A stretch of 64,000 bases of DNA from Bacteroidetes bacterium ADurb.Bin174 (lineage in GTDB: Bacteria > Bacteroidota > Bacteroidia > Bacteroidales > Paludibacteraceae), in contig MWCX01000083.1 of the NCBI GenBank assembly GCA_002070265.1, positions 78,668 through 142,667 of the forward strand, given 5' to 3'. A program made the position numbers and the translations under genes. The number at the start of each line of letters is the position of its first letter. Positions within the stretch are counted from its first letter, which is position 1. The notes beneath the pieces were generated by a model, which did no database searches, was not told the DNA's origin, and saw only the letters and a list, made by a program, of their open reading frames with translations. Below are positions 30,261 through 39,047 of this stretch, piece after piece.

Positions 30261-33200
30261 ATGGAAAAAATTATTCGGATTTTGCTTTTTTTGTCTTTAT
30301 TTTTCCTTTCATTCGGCTCTTATGCCCAGCATCAGAAAGTCAAGCTTTCAGGTGAAAAAATCACGTTAAGATCTGCTTTTGATCAGATTGAGAAACAAAC
30401 CGGACTTTCTGTTGCCTATGATTCTCAAACCATTGACACACAGAAAACAATCCCGTCTGTTTCAGGTGAAATTCCGGTGGGTCAATTGATGGATTTATTG
30501 TTGAATGAAACAAATTGTACTTATACAATCAGCGGGTCGCGCATCATTATTATACAAAATAAAGAAGATGTTCAAAAAAAATCTTCACAACATTTACAAC
30601 AAATATCCGGTACAATAATAACTTACGATGGGGAACCTATAATCGGTGCTTCTATTGTAATCAACGGAACAACATCCGGAACAATTACAGATGTCTCGGG
30701 ACGGTTTTCTCTGACTGCTTCTCCGGATGCAGTATTGACCGTATCGTACATAGGCTATAAAACGCAGGAAGTTAAAGTGAATGGGCGAATAAGCCTTCGG
30801 ATTGTACTTCAGGAGGATAAAATGTTATTGGATGAGGTTATTGTTGTTGGTTATGGTTTGCAGAGAAAAAGCGTTGTAACAGCAGCTATCAGCAGTGTAA
30901 AAACAGAAGATTTGGAAAAGATTAGTGCAACCCGAATTGACAATGTCCTTAAAGGAATGGTTTCAGGAGTAAATATCACGCAATCTTCAGGTCAACCGGG
31001 AGCAGGCTCCAAAGTACGAATCCGTGGGATTGGAACAATTAATAATAGTGAGCCCTTGTACATAGTCGATGGTATGCCGATCGGAGGGGGAATTGATTAT
31101 CTCAACCCACAGGATATTAATTCTGTTGAAATTCTAAAAGATGCGGCTTCTGCTGCTATTTACGGTTCACGTGCAGCCAATGGAGTAATACTTGTAACAA
31201 CTAAACTCGGAGATAAAACCAAACCTAAATTAGAGTATTTAACCTCATTTGGATGGCAAAATCCCTGGAGAAAGAGGGATGTTCTTAATGGGAGAGAGTA
31301 TGCAATATTGATGAACGAAATACAACTCAATGATGGGAAATCACCTATATACCCTAATCCGGAATTATTGGGAGATGGTGTAGATTGGCAGGATGCAGTA
31401 TTTAATTATAACGCACCTATAGTAGAACATCAAGTAAATTTTAGCGGTGGAAGCGCACAGTCAAGCTATTATCTATCATTAAGCTATTTATATCATGAAG
31501 GAATAGTCGGAGGTAACCTTAACAGGTCTAATTATGAACGTTATACCACACGTTTTAATAATCAATACATAGTATGGGATGTAGATGAAAGAATACTTCT
31601 GAGAAATCTTAAAGTTGGAAGCAATATTTCTTATTCAAGAATCTTCTCCAAATCAATCGGTATAAATAGCGAAAGAGGAACACCGTTGGGTGCTGCATTA
31701 ATGATGTCGCCATTGATAGATGTATATGCAAAAAACCCTGATGAAGTTTTTGAACAATTTCCCAATGCTGTGACTGATTTTAATGGCTTGCCGTTTACAA
31801 TAGTTGATAGTCAGTTTGGGGTTACTAACCCTGTAGCTATGTTGCATTTACCCGGGGATAAGGACAATTCGGATAAATATGTGGGAAATTTTTGGGCGGA
31901 ATTGGAGCTTTATAAGAATTTAAAATACAAGAGTTCTTTTGGAGTCGATATGGGATTTTGGGGTAATGACGGATATACCATGCCATACTATTTAGGTATT
32001 GCCAATTACATTGATCAGTCTTCTGTATGGTCAACAATGTACAAAAGCTTTACATGGCTTGTGGAAAATCTATTGACTTACAATTTTAACATCTATGATC
32101 ACCAGTTTAATTTTTTATTGGGGCAGTCTGCTCAATCATCCAATAGTCACTATGTCGGAGGAGTTAGTTATGATATAAGAAATCCAAGACAACCTTATAT
32201 AGATGCAACAGACAAAGCATCCAATGAACGCGGAGCCTGGGGTTCACCAAGTGCCTTTCATAGGTTGGCATCTTATTTTGGAAAAATCGGATATAATTAT
32301 GCCGAAAAGTATATAGTTGAGGCGACTTTGCGTCGTGACGGCTCTTCAAATTTCGGTAGAAAAAGACGGTGGGCTAATTTTCCATCCATATCTGCAGGAT
32401 GGACCATTACCAATGAAGAGTTCATGAAAGATAAGATAGACTTTCTTAGTTCTGTAAAGTTGCGTGCCAGTTGGGGAAGAAACGGGAATCAATCTATCGG
32501 TGAATTCGGATATACATCAACCATCGCCGGTAATGTTAATTACATACTTGGAATGGAAGGACTAAATGTCATTGCTCCCGGATCTACTCCCACAGCTTAT
32601 TCAAACCCTTTTTTGAGGTGGGAAGAGTCAGAGCAAACCAATATCGGTTTTGACACTTACTTCTTTAATGGCGCTTTAAGTTTCACTTTTGATTGGTTTA
32701 ACAAGCGGACAAATGGCATGTTGATGACTATGGCTCTTCCTCAATATATCGGAAATTCACGTCCGACAGGAAACGTCGGTGACATGCAGAATCAAGGAGT
32801 TGAACTTGATTTAAAATACAGATTCCGTTTCGATCAATTTAGATTCAATGTGGGTGGTAATGCTTCATATATCAAAAACACATTAATCAAGTTAGGGAAC
32901 GAAACAGGATGGGCTAATTACGATACAGCTTTGGGGGGTGTTGGAACATTTACCCGCGCTGAAAACGGACAACCTTTCCCTTTCTTCTATGGAATGCAAA
33001 CAGACGGTATCTTTCAAACGGAGCAGGAAGTGCAAGACTATGTGAACAAGAATGGTGAATTGTTGCAACCAAGTGCAAAGCCGGGCGATGTTCGCTTTGT
33101 AGATTCAAATAAAGATGGTGTTATTGACGAATTTGACCGTGTAAATATTGGAAACGGAATGCCATCGTGGACACTTGGCTTGAATGCGGACATGGAATGG

Positions 33201-33644
33201 AAAGGTTTCGATTTATCCGCAGTTTTCCACGTTTCATTAGGGAATGATGTATTTGACGTATCTCGCAGAACAGACCTCCCACCGGTAAATATGCCATCTT
33301 ATATGCTGAAACGTTGGACAGGTCCCGGTTCATCCAACAGAATTCCACGCCTTTCAAATGATTTGTCGAATAACAACTGGCGATCTTCAGACCTTTACGT
33401 TCATGACGGATCATTTTTAAGGTTCAGAAATTTACAAATAGGATATTCAATTCCTGAAAACTTAGTAAAAAAGGTATTATTGCAAAAAGTTAGACTTTAC
33501 ATTAATGCTGAGAATCTATTAACCATAACCAAATATCATGGTTTCGACCCGGAAATTTCATCAGGAGGAACTTCCTTGGGTGTCGATCGAGGAATTTATC
33601 CACAGCCGAGGGTATTTTCAGTTGGTGCTAATGTCATTTTATAA
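30261..33644 (+). CDS. SusC/RagA-type TonB-linked outer membrane protein with STN domain
   Basis: 1127 residues; imports oligosaccharides across the outer membrane with its SusD partner. Signal peptide (1-22), STN secretin/TonB short N-terminal domain (about 25-100: KITLRSAFDQIEKQTGLSVA), carboxypeptidase-like domain (about 115-195: GEPIIGASIVINGTTSG), plug with the SusC signature (VVGYGLQRKSVVTAAISSVK, YIVDGMPIGGG, LKDAASAAIYGSRAANGVIL) and a long barrel ending FSVGANVIL. The STN domain implies it signals to the FecR/sigma pair upstream. Confidence 0.96.
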   Translation: MEKIIRILLFLSLFFLSFGSYAQHQKVKLSGEKITLRSAFDQIEKQTGLSVAYDSQTIDTQKTIPSVSGEIPVGQLMDLLLNETNCTYTISGSRIIIIQNKEDVQKKSSQHLQQISGTIITYDGEPIIGASIVINGTTSGTITDVSGRFSLTASPDAVLTVSYIGYKTQEVKVNGRISLRIVLQEDKMLLDEVIVVGYGLQRKSVVTAAISSVKTEDLEKISATRIDNVLKGMVSGVNITQSSGQPGAGSKVRIRGIGTINNSEPLYIVDGMPIGGGIDYLNPQDINSVEILKDAASAAIYGSRAANGVILVTTKLGDKTKPKLEYLTSFGWQNPWRKRDVLNGREYAILMNEIQLNDGKSPIYPNPELLGDGVDWQDAVFNYNAPIVEHQVNFSGGSAQSSYYLSLSYLYHEGIVGGNLNRSNYERYTTRFNNQYIVWDVDERILLRNLKVGSNISYSRIFSKSIGINSERGTPLGAALMMSPLIDVYAKNPDEVFEQFPNAVTDFNGLPFTIVDSQFGVTNPVAMLHLPGDKDNSDKYVGNFWAELELYKNLKYKSSFGVDMGFWGNDGYTMPYYLGIANYIDQSSVWSTMYKSFTWLVENLLTYNFNIYDHQFNFLLGQSAQSSNSHYVGGVSYDIRNPRQPYIDATDKASNERGAWGSPSAFHRLASYFGKIGYNYAEKYIVEATLRRDGSSNFGRKRRWANFPSISAGWTITNEEFMKDKIDFLSSVKLRASWGRNGNQSIGEFGYTSTIAGNVNYILGMEGLNVIAPGSTPTAYSNPFLRWEESEQTNIGFDTYFFNGALSFTFDWFNKRTNGMLMTMALPQYIGNSRPTGNVGDMQNQGVELDLKYRFRFDQFRFNVGGNASYIKNTLIKLGNETGWANYDTALGGVGTFTRAENGQPFPFFYGMQTDGIFQTEQEVQDYVNKNGELLQPSAKPGDVRFVDSNKDGVIDEFDRVNIGNGMPSWTLGLNADMEWKGFDLSAVFHVSLGNDVFDVSRRTDLPPVNMPSYMLKRWTGPGSSNRIPRLSNDLSNNNWRSSDLYVHDGSFLRFRNLQIGYSIPENLVKKVLLQKVRLYINAENLLTITKYHGFDPEISSGGTSLGVDRGIYPQPRVFSVGANVIL

Positions 33645-33655
33645 GAAGAAAAATT

Positions 33656-35203
33656 ATGAAAAAACTAAGAATTATTTTAGCAATTATTTTAGCTGTCTCA
33701 AATTTTTCAGGCTGTTCTGATAAGTTTTTAGAAGTTACTCCTACAACACTGGAACTTGCCGAATTTTATTATAGCAATGAAGATGAGATTACACAAGCCC
33801 TGATGTCTGCTTATGCCGTATTACAATGGCCCGACTTTGTGTTTGGGGAATACGGACCATTGCCATTTGTGTCGGATATAATGTCAGACGACGTACGTGT
33901 GGGTGGTGCTCATGTAAATGATATCCCTGTCTTTTCTCAGATGCGGTTTTTTCAGGCGAGTTCTGAATTTACCCTTTCAGCATTATGGGTTAGTTTTTAT
34001 TCAGGTGTTTATCGAGCAAATACCGTGATTAATAATATAGATAAAGTAAAAAATATCAGTTCATTTCAAAAAAATAGAATCTTAGCTGAAGCTTATACTT
34101 TACGAGCATACTATTATTTCTGGTTATGGAAATTATGGGGAAATATCCCCTATTACGACAAGAATCCCGAAGACGATTTTTACGTTCCGCAATTTTCTGC
34201 AGACGAGGTTTATAAGCGTATTTTAAGCGATCTTAATTTTGCGATTCAAAATGACAAATTACCCTTTTCCGTTCCCAATGCGCAAAAGGGCAGAATAACT
34301 AAAGCAACTGCACAAATGCTTAAAGCCAATTTGGTGATGTATCAGAAAGATGAAACTTTATATCAAGAAGTTCTGAATGATATGAGGGAAATCATACAAT
34401 CCGATTTATACAGTTTATATCCCAATTTTTCTAATCTTTGGGAAGATATCGGAGAATGGTGTTCCGAATCTATTTTTGAAATTAATTATACGGATCATCC
34501 CAGTGACAGAGGTTGGGGAAATCCTACAAAAGCAGGAGGATCAGTATATCCTACTTTGATAGGAATCAATGCATTGGTTAATTCTCCTCACTATGCCGGA
34601 GGCGGATATGGTTTTGAACCGGTAGAAAGAAGTTTATATGATTTGTACGATGATGCAGATCAACGCAAAGACGGAGGAATACTGAATTTTGTAAAATATA
34701 AACAAACATATCCTCAAGCCAGCTATGTGCCTCGTTATGATGATACCGGTTATTTTAACAGGAAGTATTTACCCAGACTAAATGGAAATGACAAATTTGT
34801 TGGAGGTCAGCAAGGTGACGCAGATATAAATTTCCGAAATAATTATCGTGTTTTCAGATATGCGGAAACACTTTTAATTGCCTCTGAACTTATCGTAAGA
34901 ACCGGTGGAAGTCAGGAAGAAGCCGATTTGTATTTAAATCAGGTTAGAGCCAGAGCATTTCAGAAAGATATAAATGACCCGGAATTTTCAAGTAAAAAAC
35001 GGGTGGCTACATTAGATAATTTATTGATTGAAAATCGCTTGGAATTTGCTTGTGAAGGACACAGGTTTTGGGATTTGGTGCGGTATGAAAAAGCTGTTGA
35101 AGTATTGGGTGACAGGGGTTATACACCAAACAAAAAACACCTGCCGATTCCTCAATCAGAAATAGATCAGGCTAAAGGGACTTTAAAACAAAATCCTTAT
35201 TAA
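33656..35203 (+). CDS. SusD/RagB family glycan-binding lipoprotein
   Basis: 515 residues. Lipoprotein signal with the lipobox cysteine at residue 20 (NFSGCSDKFLEV). Family features are the N-terminal TPTTLELAEFY, the TPR-rich AEAYTLRAYYYFWLWKLWG, the C-terminal LIENRLEFACEGHRFWDLVR and the terminal LPIPQSEIDQAKGTLKQNPY. Surface partner of the SusC 11 bases upstream. Confidence 0.95.
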   Translation: MKKLRIILAIILAVSNFSGCSDKFLEVTPTTLELAEFYYSNEDEITQALMSAYAVLQWPDFVFGEYGPLPFVSDIMSDDVRVGGAHVNDIPVFSQMRFFQASSEFTLSALWVSFYSGVYRANTVINNIDKVKNISSFQKNRILAEAYTLRAYYYFWLWKLWGNIPYYDKNPEDDFYVPQFSADEVYKRILSDLNFAIQNDKLPFSVPNAQKGRITKATAQMLKANLVMYQKDETLYQEVLNDMREIIQSDLYSLYPNFSNLWEDIGEWCSESIFEINYTDHPSDRGWGNPTKAGGSVYPTLIGINALVNSPHYAGGGYGFEPVERSLYDLYDDADQRKDGGILNFVKYKQTYPQASYVPRYDDTGYFNRKYLPRLNGNDKFVGGQQGDADINFRNNYRVFRYAETLLIASELIVRTGGSQEEADLYLNQVRARAFQKDINDPEFSSKKRVATLDNLLIENRLEFACEGHRFWDLVRYEKAVEVLGDRGYTPNKKHLPIPQSEIDQAKGTLKQNPY

Positions 35204-35237
35204 TAAATTACATGTTTAAATATACACATATTCTAAA

Positions 35238-36122
35238 ATGAAAAGAATAAACTTACCAATAATAATTTTACTTTGTACTGCTGCATTGGTTCAATCGTGC
35301 AAAGAACAAAAATTTTCCATAGGCGACAGACCTTCGGTAGATCAATTTACCTATTCTGTGAGTTCTGATGCCACCTCTCTTAGTACAATTCATTTTTCTT
35401 TCAGTGGAGAGCAGTTATCACCATTCTGGACCATAGAACAACCTAACGGAACTTATTTACGTTCCAGTAAAAGAAACCTAACTATTCAATATATGCTGGC
35501 AGGTGAGTATACAGGAATCATTCAGGCCTATGGTAGCGGAGGCTTGAGTGATTCCGTTTTCTTTAACTTTACGGTACAGGAGAGTGATCCAATTGTATAT
35601 AAGCTTACCGGTAAAACCAGTCAAAAGGTGTGGGTATGGGATTATATGAAAGAGGGTCATCTAACCGGCGTATGGTCTGACCCGGGAGGTGCATGGGAAG
35701 GAGTATGGGCTTTAGTACCGAACGAACTGGCAGGTTATAAAATATATGATGATGAGTTGAGTTTCATCTCTGAAAATAACGAATACAAATTAGATGCACA
35801 CGGGTTTATCTATGTTGATCCAAGCGCATTACATGTGTTGGATCCCGTAAATTTTCCTGAAGGGGGTAAAACAGGTGCTACCGTTGAATACACACAACCG
35901 GAAGGTCAAAAATGGAGCATTCGAAGGGATGAAAAAGATAAGCTGTTTTTAAGTTTTTCAGAAGGAGCTTTTCCCAGTTATCCGGCTTCGCCTGCAGCAT
36001 TAGGTGCTGAATATGAAATTATTGAATTGTCGGATAATTTACTGCATCTTTTCTGGCAAGAGGTTTTTCCTGATGAAATCGTAAGTTGGCATTATTATTT
36101 CGTTCCAAAACAAGCAAATTGA
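35238..36122 (+). CDS. PUL surface lipoprotein, putative glycan-binding (SusE position)
   Basis: 294 residues. Lipobox cysteine at residue 21 (LVQSCKEQ). An Ig/PKD-like N-terminal half (SVDQFTYSVSSDATSLSTIH) is followed by an aromatic-rich C-terminal half (WVWDYMKEGHLTGVWSDPGG, WSIRRDEKD, LFWQEVFPDEIVSWHYYF). The position after SusD and the tryptophans suggest glycan binding; no catalytic motif seen. Function by context only. Confidence 0.65.
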   Translation: MKRINLPIIILLCTAALVQSCKEQKFSIGDRPSVDQFTYSVSSDATSLSTIHFSFSGEQLSPFWTIEQPNGTYLRSSKRNLTIQYMLAGEYTGIIQAYGSGGLSDSVFFNFTVQESDPIVYKLTGKTSQKVWVWDYMKEGHLTGVWSDPGGAWEGVWALVPNELAGYKIYDDELSFISENNEYKLDAHGFIYVDPSALHVLDPVNFPEGGKTGATVEYTQPEGQKWSIRRDEKDKLFLSFSEGAFPSYPASPAALGAEYEIIELSDNLLHLFWQEVFPDEIVSWHYYFVPKQAN

Positions 36123-36166
36123 ATTGTATAAAATGTAAGATTAAAACAATTATTTGATAATTTATT

Positions 36167-37072
36167 ATGAAAATATTTAAAACTCTCTTTTCAATGAGAA
36201 CAATAATTCAATTCATGATTTTCTCTATCGCTACTCTCTTGCTTTTTGCCTGTATGCAGGAAGATCCGCCCTATTTTACTCATAAACCTACTGTAAGTCA
36301 AGATGAGGAAGGACTTGAATATCAATTGGTTTGGAATGAGGAATTTGATGAAGGAAGAGATGCCAATGGAAGATGTGCTCTACCGGGTGATAAGTGGATG
36401 TTTGAGATCGGTGGACATGGCTGGGGAAATAATGAAGAACAATACTATGTGGATCGTGTGTTAGGGAGTGATACGGTAGCTAAAATAAAAGATGGTGTTC
36501 TTATTATTTCAGCTATAAAGTTAAACGCTCCCTATGAAGGTAGAAAATATATATCAGCACGAATGAACACAAAAGAATATTGGACATATGGACGTTTTGA
36601 AATGAGAGCAAAGTTGCCTTCCGGAAGGGGTACGTGGCCTGCTTTCTGGATGCTTCCAAGAAATATGCAATCTGTAAGTGACGGTGAAATAGATATTATG
36701 GAACATGTTGGATATGAACCGGGCATAGTTCATTTTTCTGCACATACGGGTGCTTATACGCCTGCGGTGGGAACTGGTAGAAGTGCAAGTATTTTAATTT
36801 CGGATTATGAAACTGCATTTCATGTGTATGCAGTAGAGTGGACGGAAGATTATATAGCGGGATTTGTAGATGATAGGAGATATTTCACCTTTATGAACGA
36901 TCATCAGGGTATCAAAGACACCTGGCCCTTTAATGTGCCTTTTAATTTAAAGATTAATATAGCCGTTGGTGGTAGTTGGGGTGGATATGAGGGAATAGAT
37001 GATACCATTTTCCCCGCTATTTATGAGATTGATTATGTAAGGGTATATCAGAAACGAAAGAAATCAGAATAA
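36167..37072 (+). CDS. GH16 family endo-beta-glucanase-like lipoprotein (copy 1)
   Basis: 301 residues, lipoprotein (cysteine 29 in LLLFACMQED). The GH16 catalytic motif GEIDIMEHVG has the nucleophile E174 and acid/base E179. Other conserved blocks are GGHGWGNNEEQYYVDR, YGRFEMRAKLPSGRGTWPAF and EIDYVRVYQK. This subgroup is mostly laminarinase-like (beta-1,3-glucan), but host mucin-type endo-galactanases are close relatives; the substrate is not settled. Nearly the same catalytic domain recurs in the gene at 37780. Confidence 0.92.
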   Translation: MKIFKTLFSMRTIIQFMIFSIATLLLFACMQEDPPYFTHKPTVSQDEEGLEYQLVWNEEFDEGRDANGRCALPGDKWMFEIGGHGWGNNEEQYYVDRVLGSDTVAKIKDGVLIISAIKLNAPYEGRKYISARMNTKEYWTYGRFEMRAKLPSGRGTWPAFWMLPRNMQSVSDGEIDIMEHVGYEPGIVHFSAHTGAYTPAVGTGRSASILISDYETAFHVYAVEWTEDYIAGFVDDRRYFTFMNDHQGIKDTWPFNVPFNLKINIAVGGSWGGYEGIDDTIFPAIYEIDYVRVYQKRKKSE

Positions 37073-37084
37073 CCAAATAAAACA

Positions 37085-37783
37085 ATGAGAATCAGAACAA
37101 GTGTCATATTCTTATTCATGTTTATTCATGTTTTGAATGCAATAACCTTCAGAGCAGAAGTGCCTGCCGGTACCAAAGAATGCTATATTGTAGGCATCAA
37201 TGATGATTGGGTGAACTTCATTCAAATGATTCCAGCCGGAAATAATATTTTTGAAATCACTATCACCAATATCACCGATCACCCGGGAGCAATTCAATAT
37301 TGTTCAGGACCGGGATGGGATTATGAAGAAGTGGATATAAATGGTCATGGAGTGGCTCATTATTGGCAACCTATGAATACGGTTGGTCAATGGAAGTCTC
37401 TGTATGAACCTGCCGATATCATACATTATCAATTGTATTGTAAACAAGATTTAAATTATTACGAATTGAATAATTACGGTGAGCAAAAAGAAGTTCGAAC
37501 AGTCCAATACCCCGATGACAACAACTCATTTATTCAGGTGTTGGCTTGGAAGGAACCTATTGTTAGTGCCGGAAACAAATCTTTGGATTATACTAAAGTC
37601 TCCGTTCAGGATAACCGAATAATACTAAATGATTTTTCAGGATTGCTGCATGTTTATTCAAGTGTGGGCGAACTATTGCAAGTTGACGATGTTACAGGGT
37701 CTTTTCTATCAAGGCCTCTAAATAAAGGATGTTATTTTTTGATTGCTGATCAATTTAGAACTAAAATATTGATTTTAGAATGA
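37085..37783 (+). CDS. PUL module protein: novel module, half carbohydrate-binding domain, T9SS-type C-terminal domain
   Basis: 232 residues with a signal peptide. Residues about 20-105 are a module (CYIVGINDDWVNFIQMIPAG ... QYCSGPGWDYEEVD ... WQPMNTVGQWKSLYE) shared with the next gene and twice with 41523-42710. It is followed by a stretch matching only the second half of the binding-like domain of 41523-42710 (YPDDNNSFIQVLAWKEP). It ends with a sorting-domain-like tail (VSVQDNRIILNDFSGLLHVY). No enzyme motif. Overlaps the next gene by four bases (ATGA). Confidence 0.7.
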   Translation: MRIRTSVIFLFMFIHVLNAITFRAEVPAGTKECYIVGINDDWVNFIQMIPAGNNIFEITITNITDHPGAIQYCSGPGWDYEEVDINGHGVAHYWQPMNTVGQWKSLYEPADIIHYQLYCKQDLNYYELNNYGEQKEVRTVQYPDDNNSFIQVLAWKEPIVSAGNKSLDYTKVSVQDNRIILNDFSGLLHVYSSVGELLQVDDVTGSFLSRPLNKGCYFLIADQFRTKILILE

Positions 37784-39036
37784 CCAAAGAAAATTTTAAA
37801 ATACTGAGTTTAATTGTACTGATGCTGATTGCAACACTAAATATCAAAGGATTGGCATTGGTATTTAGAGTAACCGTCCCGGAGGAAACAAAGCAATGTT
37901 ATATTGTAGGAATCTTCGATGATTGGGAGAATTTTAGAAAAATGACTCGCATTGATTCAACCAATGTTTTTACTTTGGAAATACCGGCACCTAATTACAC
38001 TGGTGAATATCAATATTGTTCCGGTCCCGGATGGGAATATGAGGAGGTTGATGATGAAGGATATGGAGTTGCTCATTCATGGCAACCTATGAATACGGTT
38101 GGTCAATGGAAAGCAGTTTATGACATTCAACTACCGGAGAAAAAAATCAAAATAACAGCTACCGTACCTGATGGCACGAATGAAGTGTATGTGATAGGTT
38201 CACACAATAACTGGAGTATGGAAGAAGCTACTAAGGCAGTCAAAAATAGTGACGGTACATTTTCCTTTACCTTACAATCTGAAGAGCCGTCCTATCAATT
38301 AGTGTGGAGCGAAGAGTTTAACGAGCCTAGAGATGGAGCAGGACGCTGTGCACTGCCGGGTGATAAATGGTTGTTTGAGATTGGTGGACATGGTTGGGGA
38401 AATAATGAAGAACAATATTATGTTGACAGGGTTCTTGGTACCGATACTGTTGCAAAAATCCAAGATGGTTCTTTGATTATTTCAGCCTTTCGACTTAAAA
38501 AGAGATATCTGGGGAAAAGATACATTTCAGCTCGAATGAACACATATGAATACTGGTTATACGGTCGTTTCGAAATGAGGGCAAAATTACCGCATGGACG
38601 TGGAGTCTGGCCTGCATTCTGGATGCTTCCAAGAAATATACAATCGGTTCATGACGGTGAAATAGATATTATGGAATATGTGGGTTATGATCCCGGTGTT
38701 GTGCATTTTTCCATACACACGGGTGCTTACACGCCTGCTGTTGGAACCGGTAAAAATGCACGCAGGTTTATACCGGATTGTGAAACTGCATTCCATGTGT
38801 ATGCAGTGGAATGGACAGAAGATTATATAGCCGGATTCATTGATGATGATTTGTATTTCGTTTTTGAAAATGATTATCAAAATAACCCGGAAACATGGCC
38901 CTTTTACATGCCCTTTAATTTAAAAATCAACCTGGCTGTAGGCGGTGATTGGGGAGGTTATGAGGGGATAGATAATACCATTTTTCCGGCAAGATATGTG
39001 ATCGATTACGTACGAGTATATCAAAGAGTACAATAA
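37780..39036 (+). CDS. GH16 family endo-beta-glucanase-like protein with N-terminal modules (copy 2)
   Basis: 418 residues, signal peptide but no lipobox and no sorting domain. Order: module (about 28-114), the first half of a CBM48-like domain (about 122-167: KITATVPDGTNEVYVIGSHN) that stops abruptly at SEEPSYQLVWSEEFNE, then a GH16 domain with GEIDIMEYVG (E294, E299). The GH16 part is very similar to 36167-37072, also in DNA. The gene looks like a fusion produced by tandem duplication; see findings. Confidence 0.9.
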   Translation: MTKENFKILSLIVLMLIATLNIKGLALVFRVTVPEETKQCYIVGIFDDWENFRKMTRIDSTNVFTLEIPAPNYTGEYQYCSGPGWEYEEVDDEGYGVAHSWQPMNTVGQWKAVYDIQLPEKKIKITATVPDGTNEVYVIGSHNNWSMEEATKAVKNSDGTFSFTLQSEEPSYQLVWSEEFNEPRDGAGRCALPGDKWLFEIGGHGWGNNEEQYYVDRVLGTDTVAKIQDGSLIISAFRLKKRYLGKRYISARMNTYEYWLYGRFEMRAKLPHGRGVWPAFWMLPRNIQSVHDGEIDIMEYVGYDPGVVHFSIHTGAYTPAVGTGKNARRFIPDCETAFHVYAVEWTEDYIAGFIDDDLYFVFENDYQNNPETWPFYMPFNLKINLAVGGDWGGYEGIDNTIFPARYVIDYVRVYQRVQ

Positions 39037-39047
39037 AAATTATTTCT

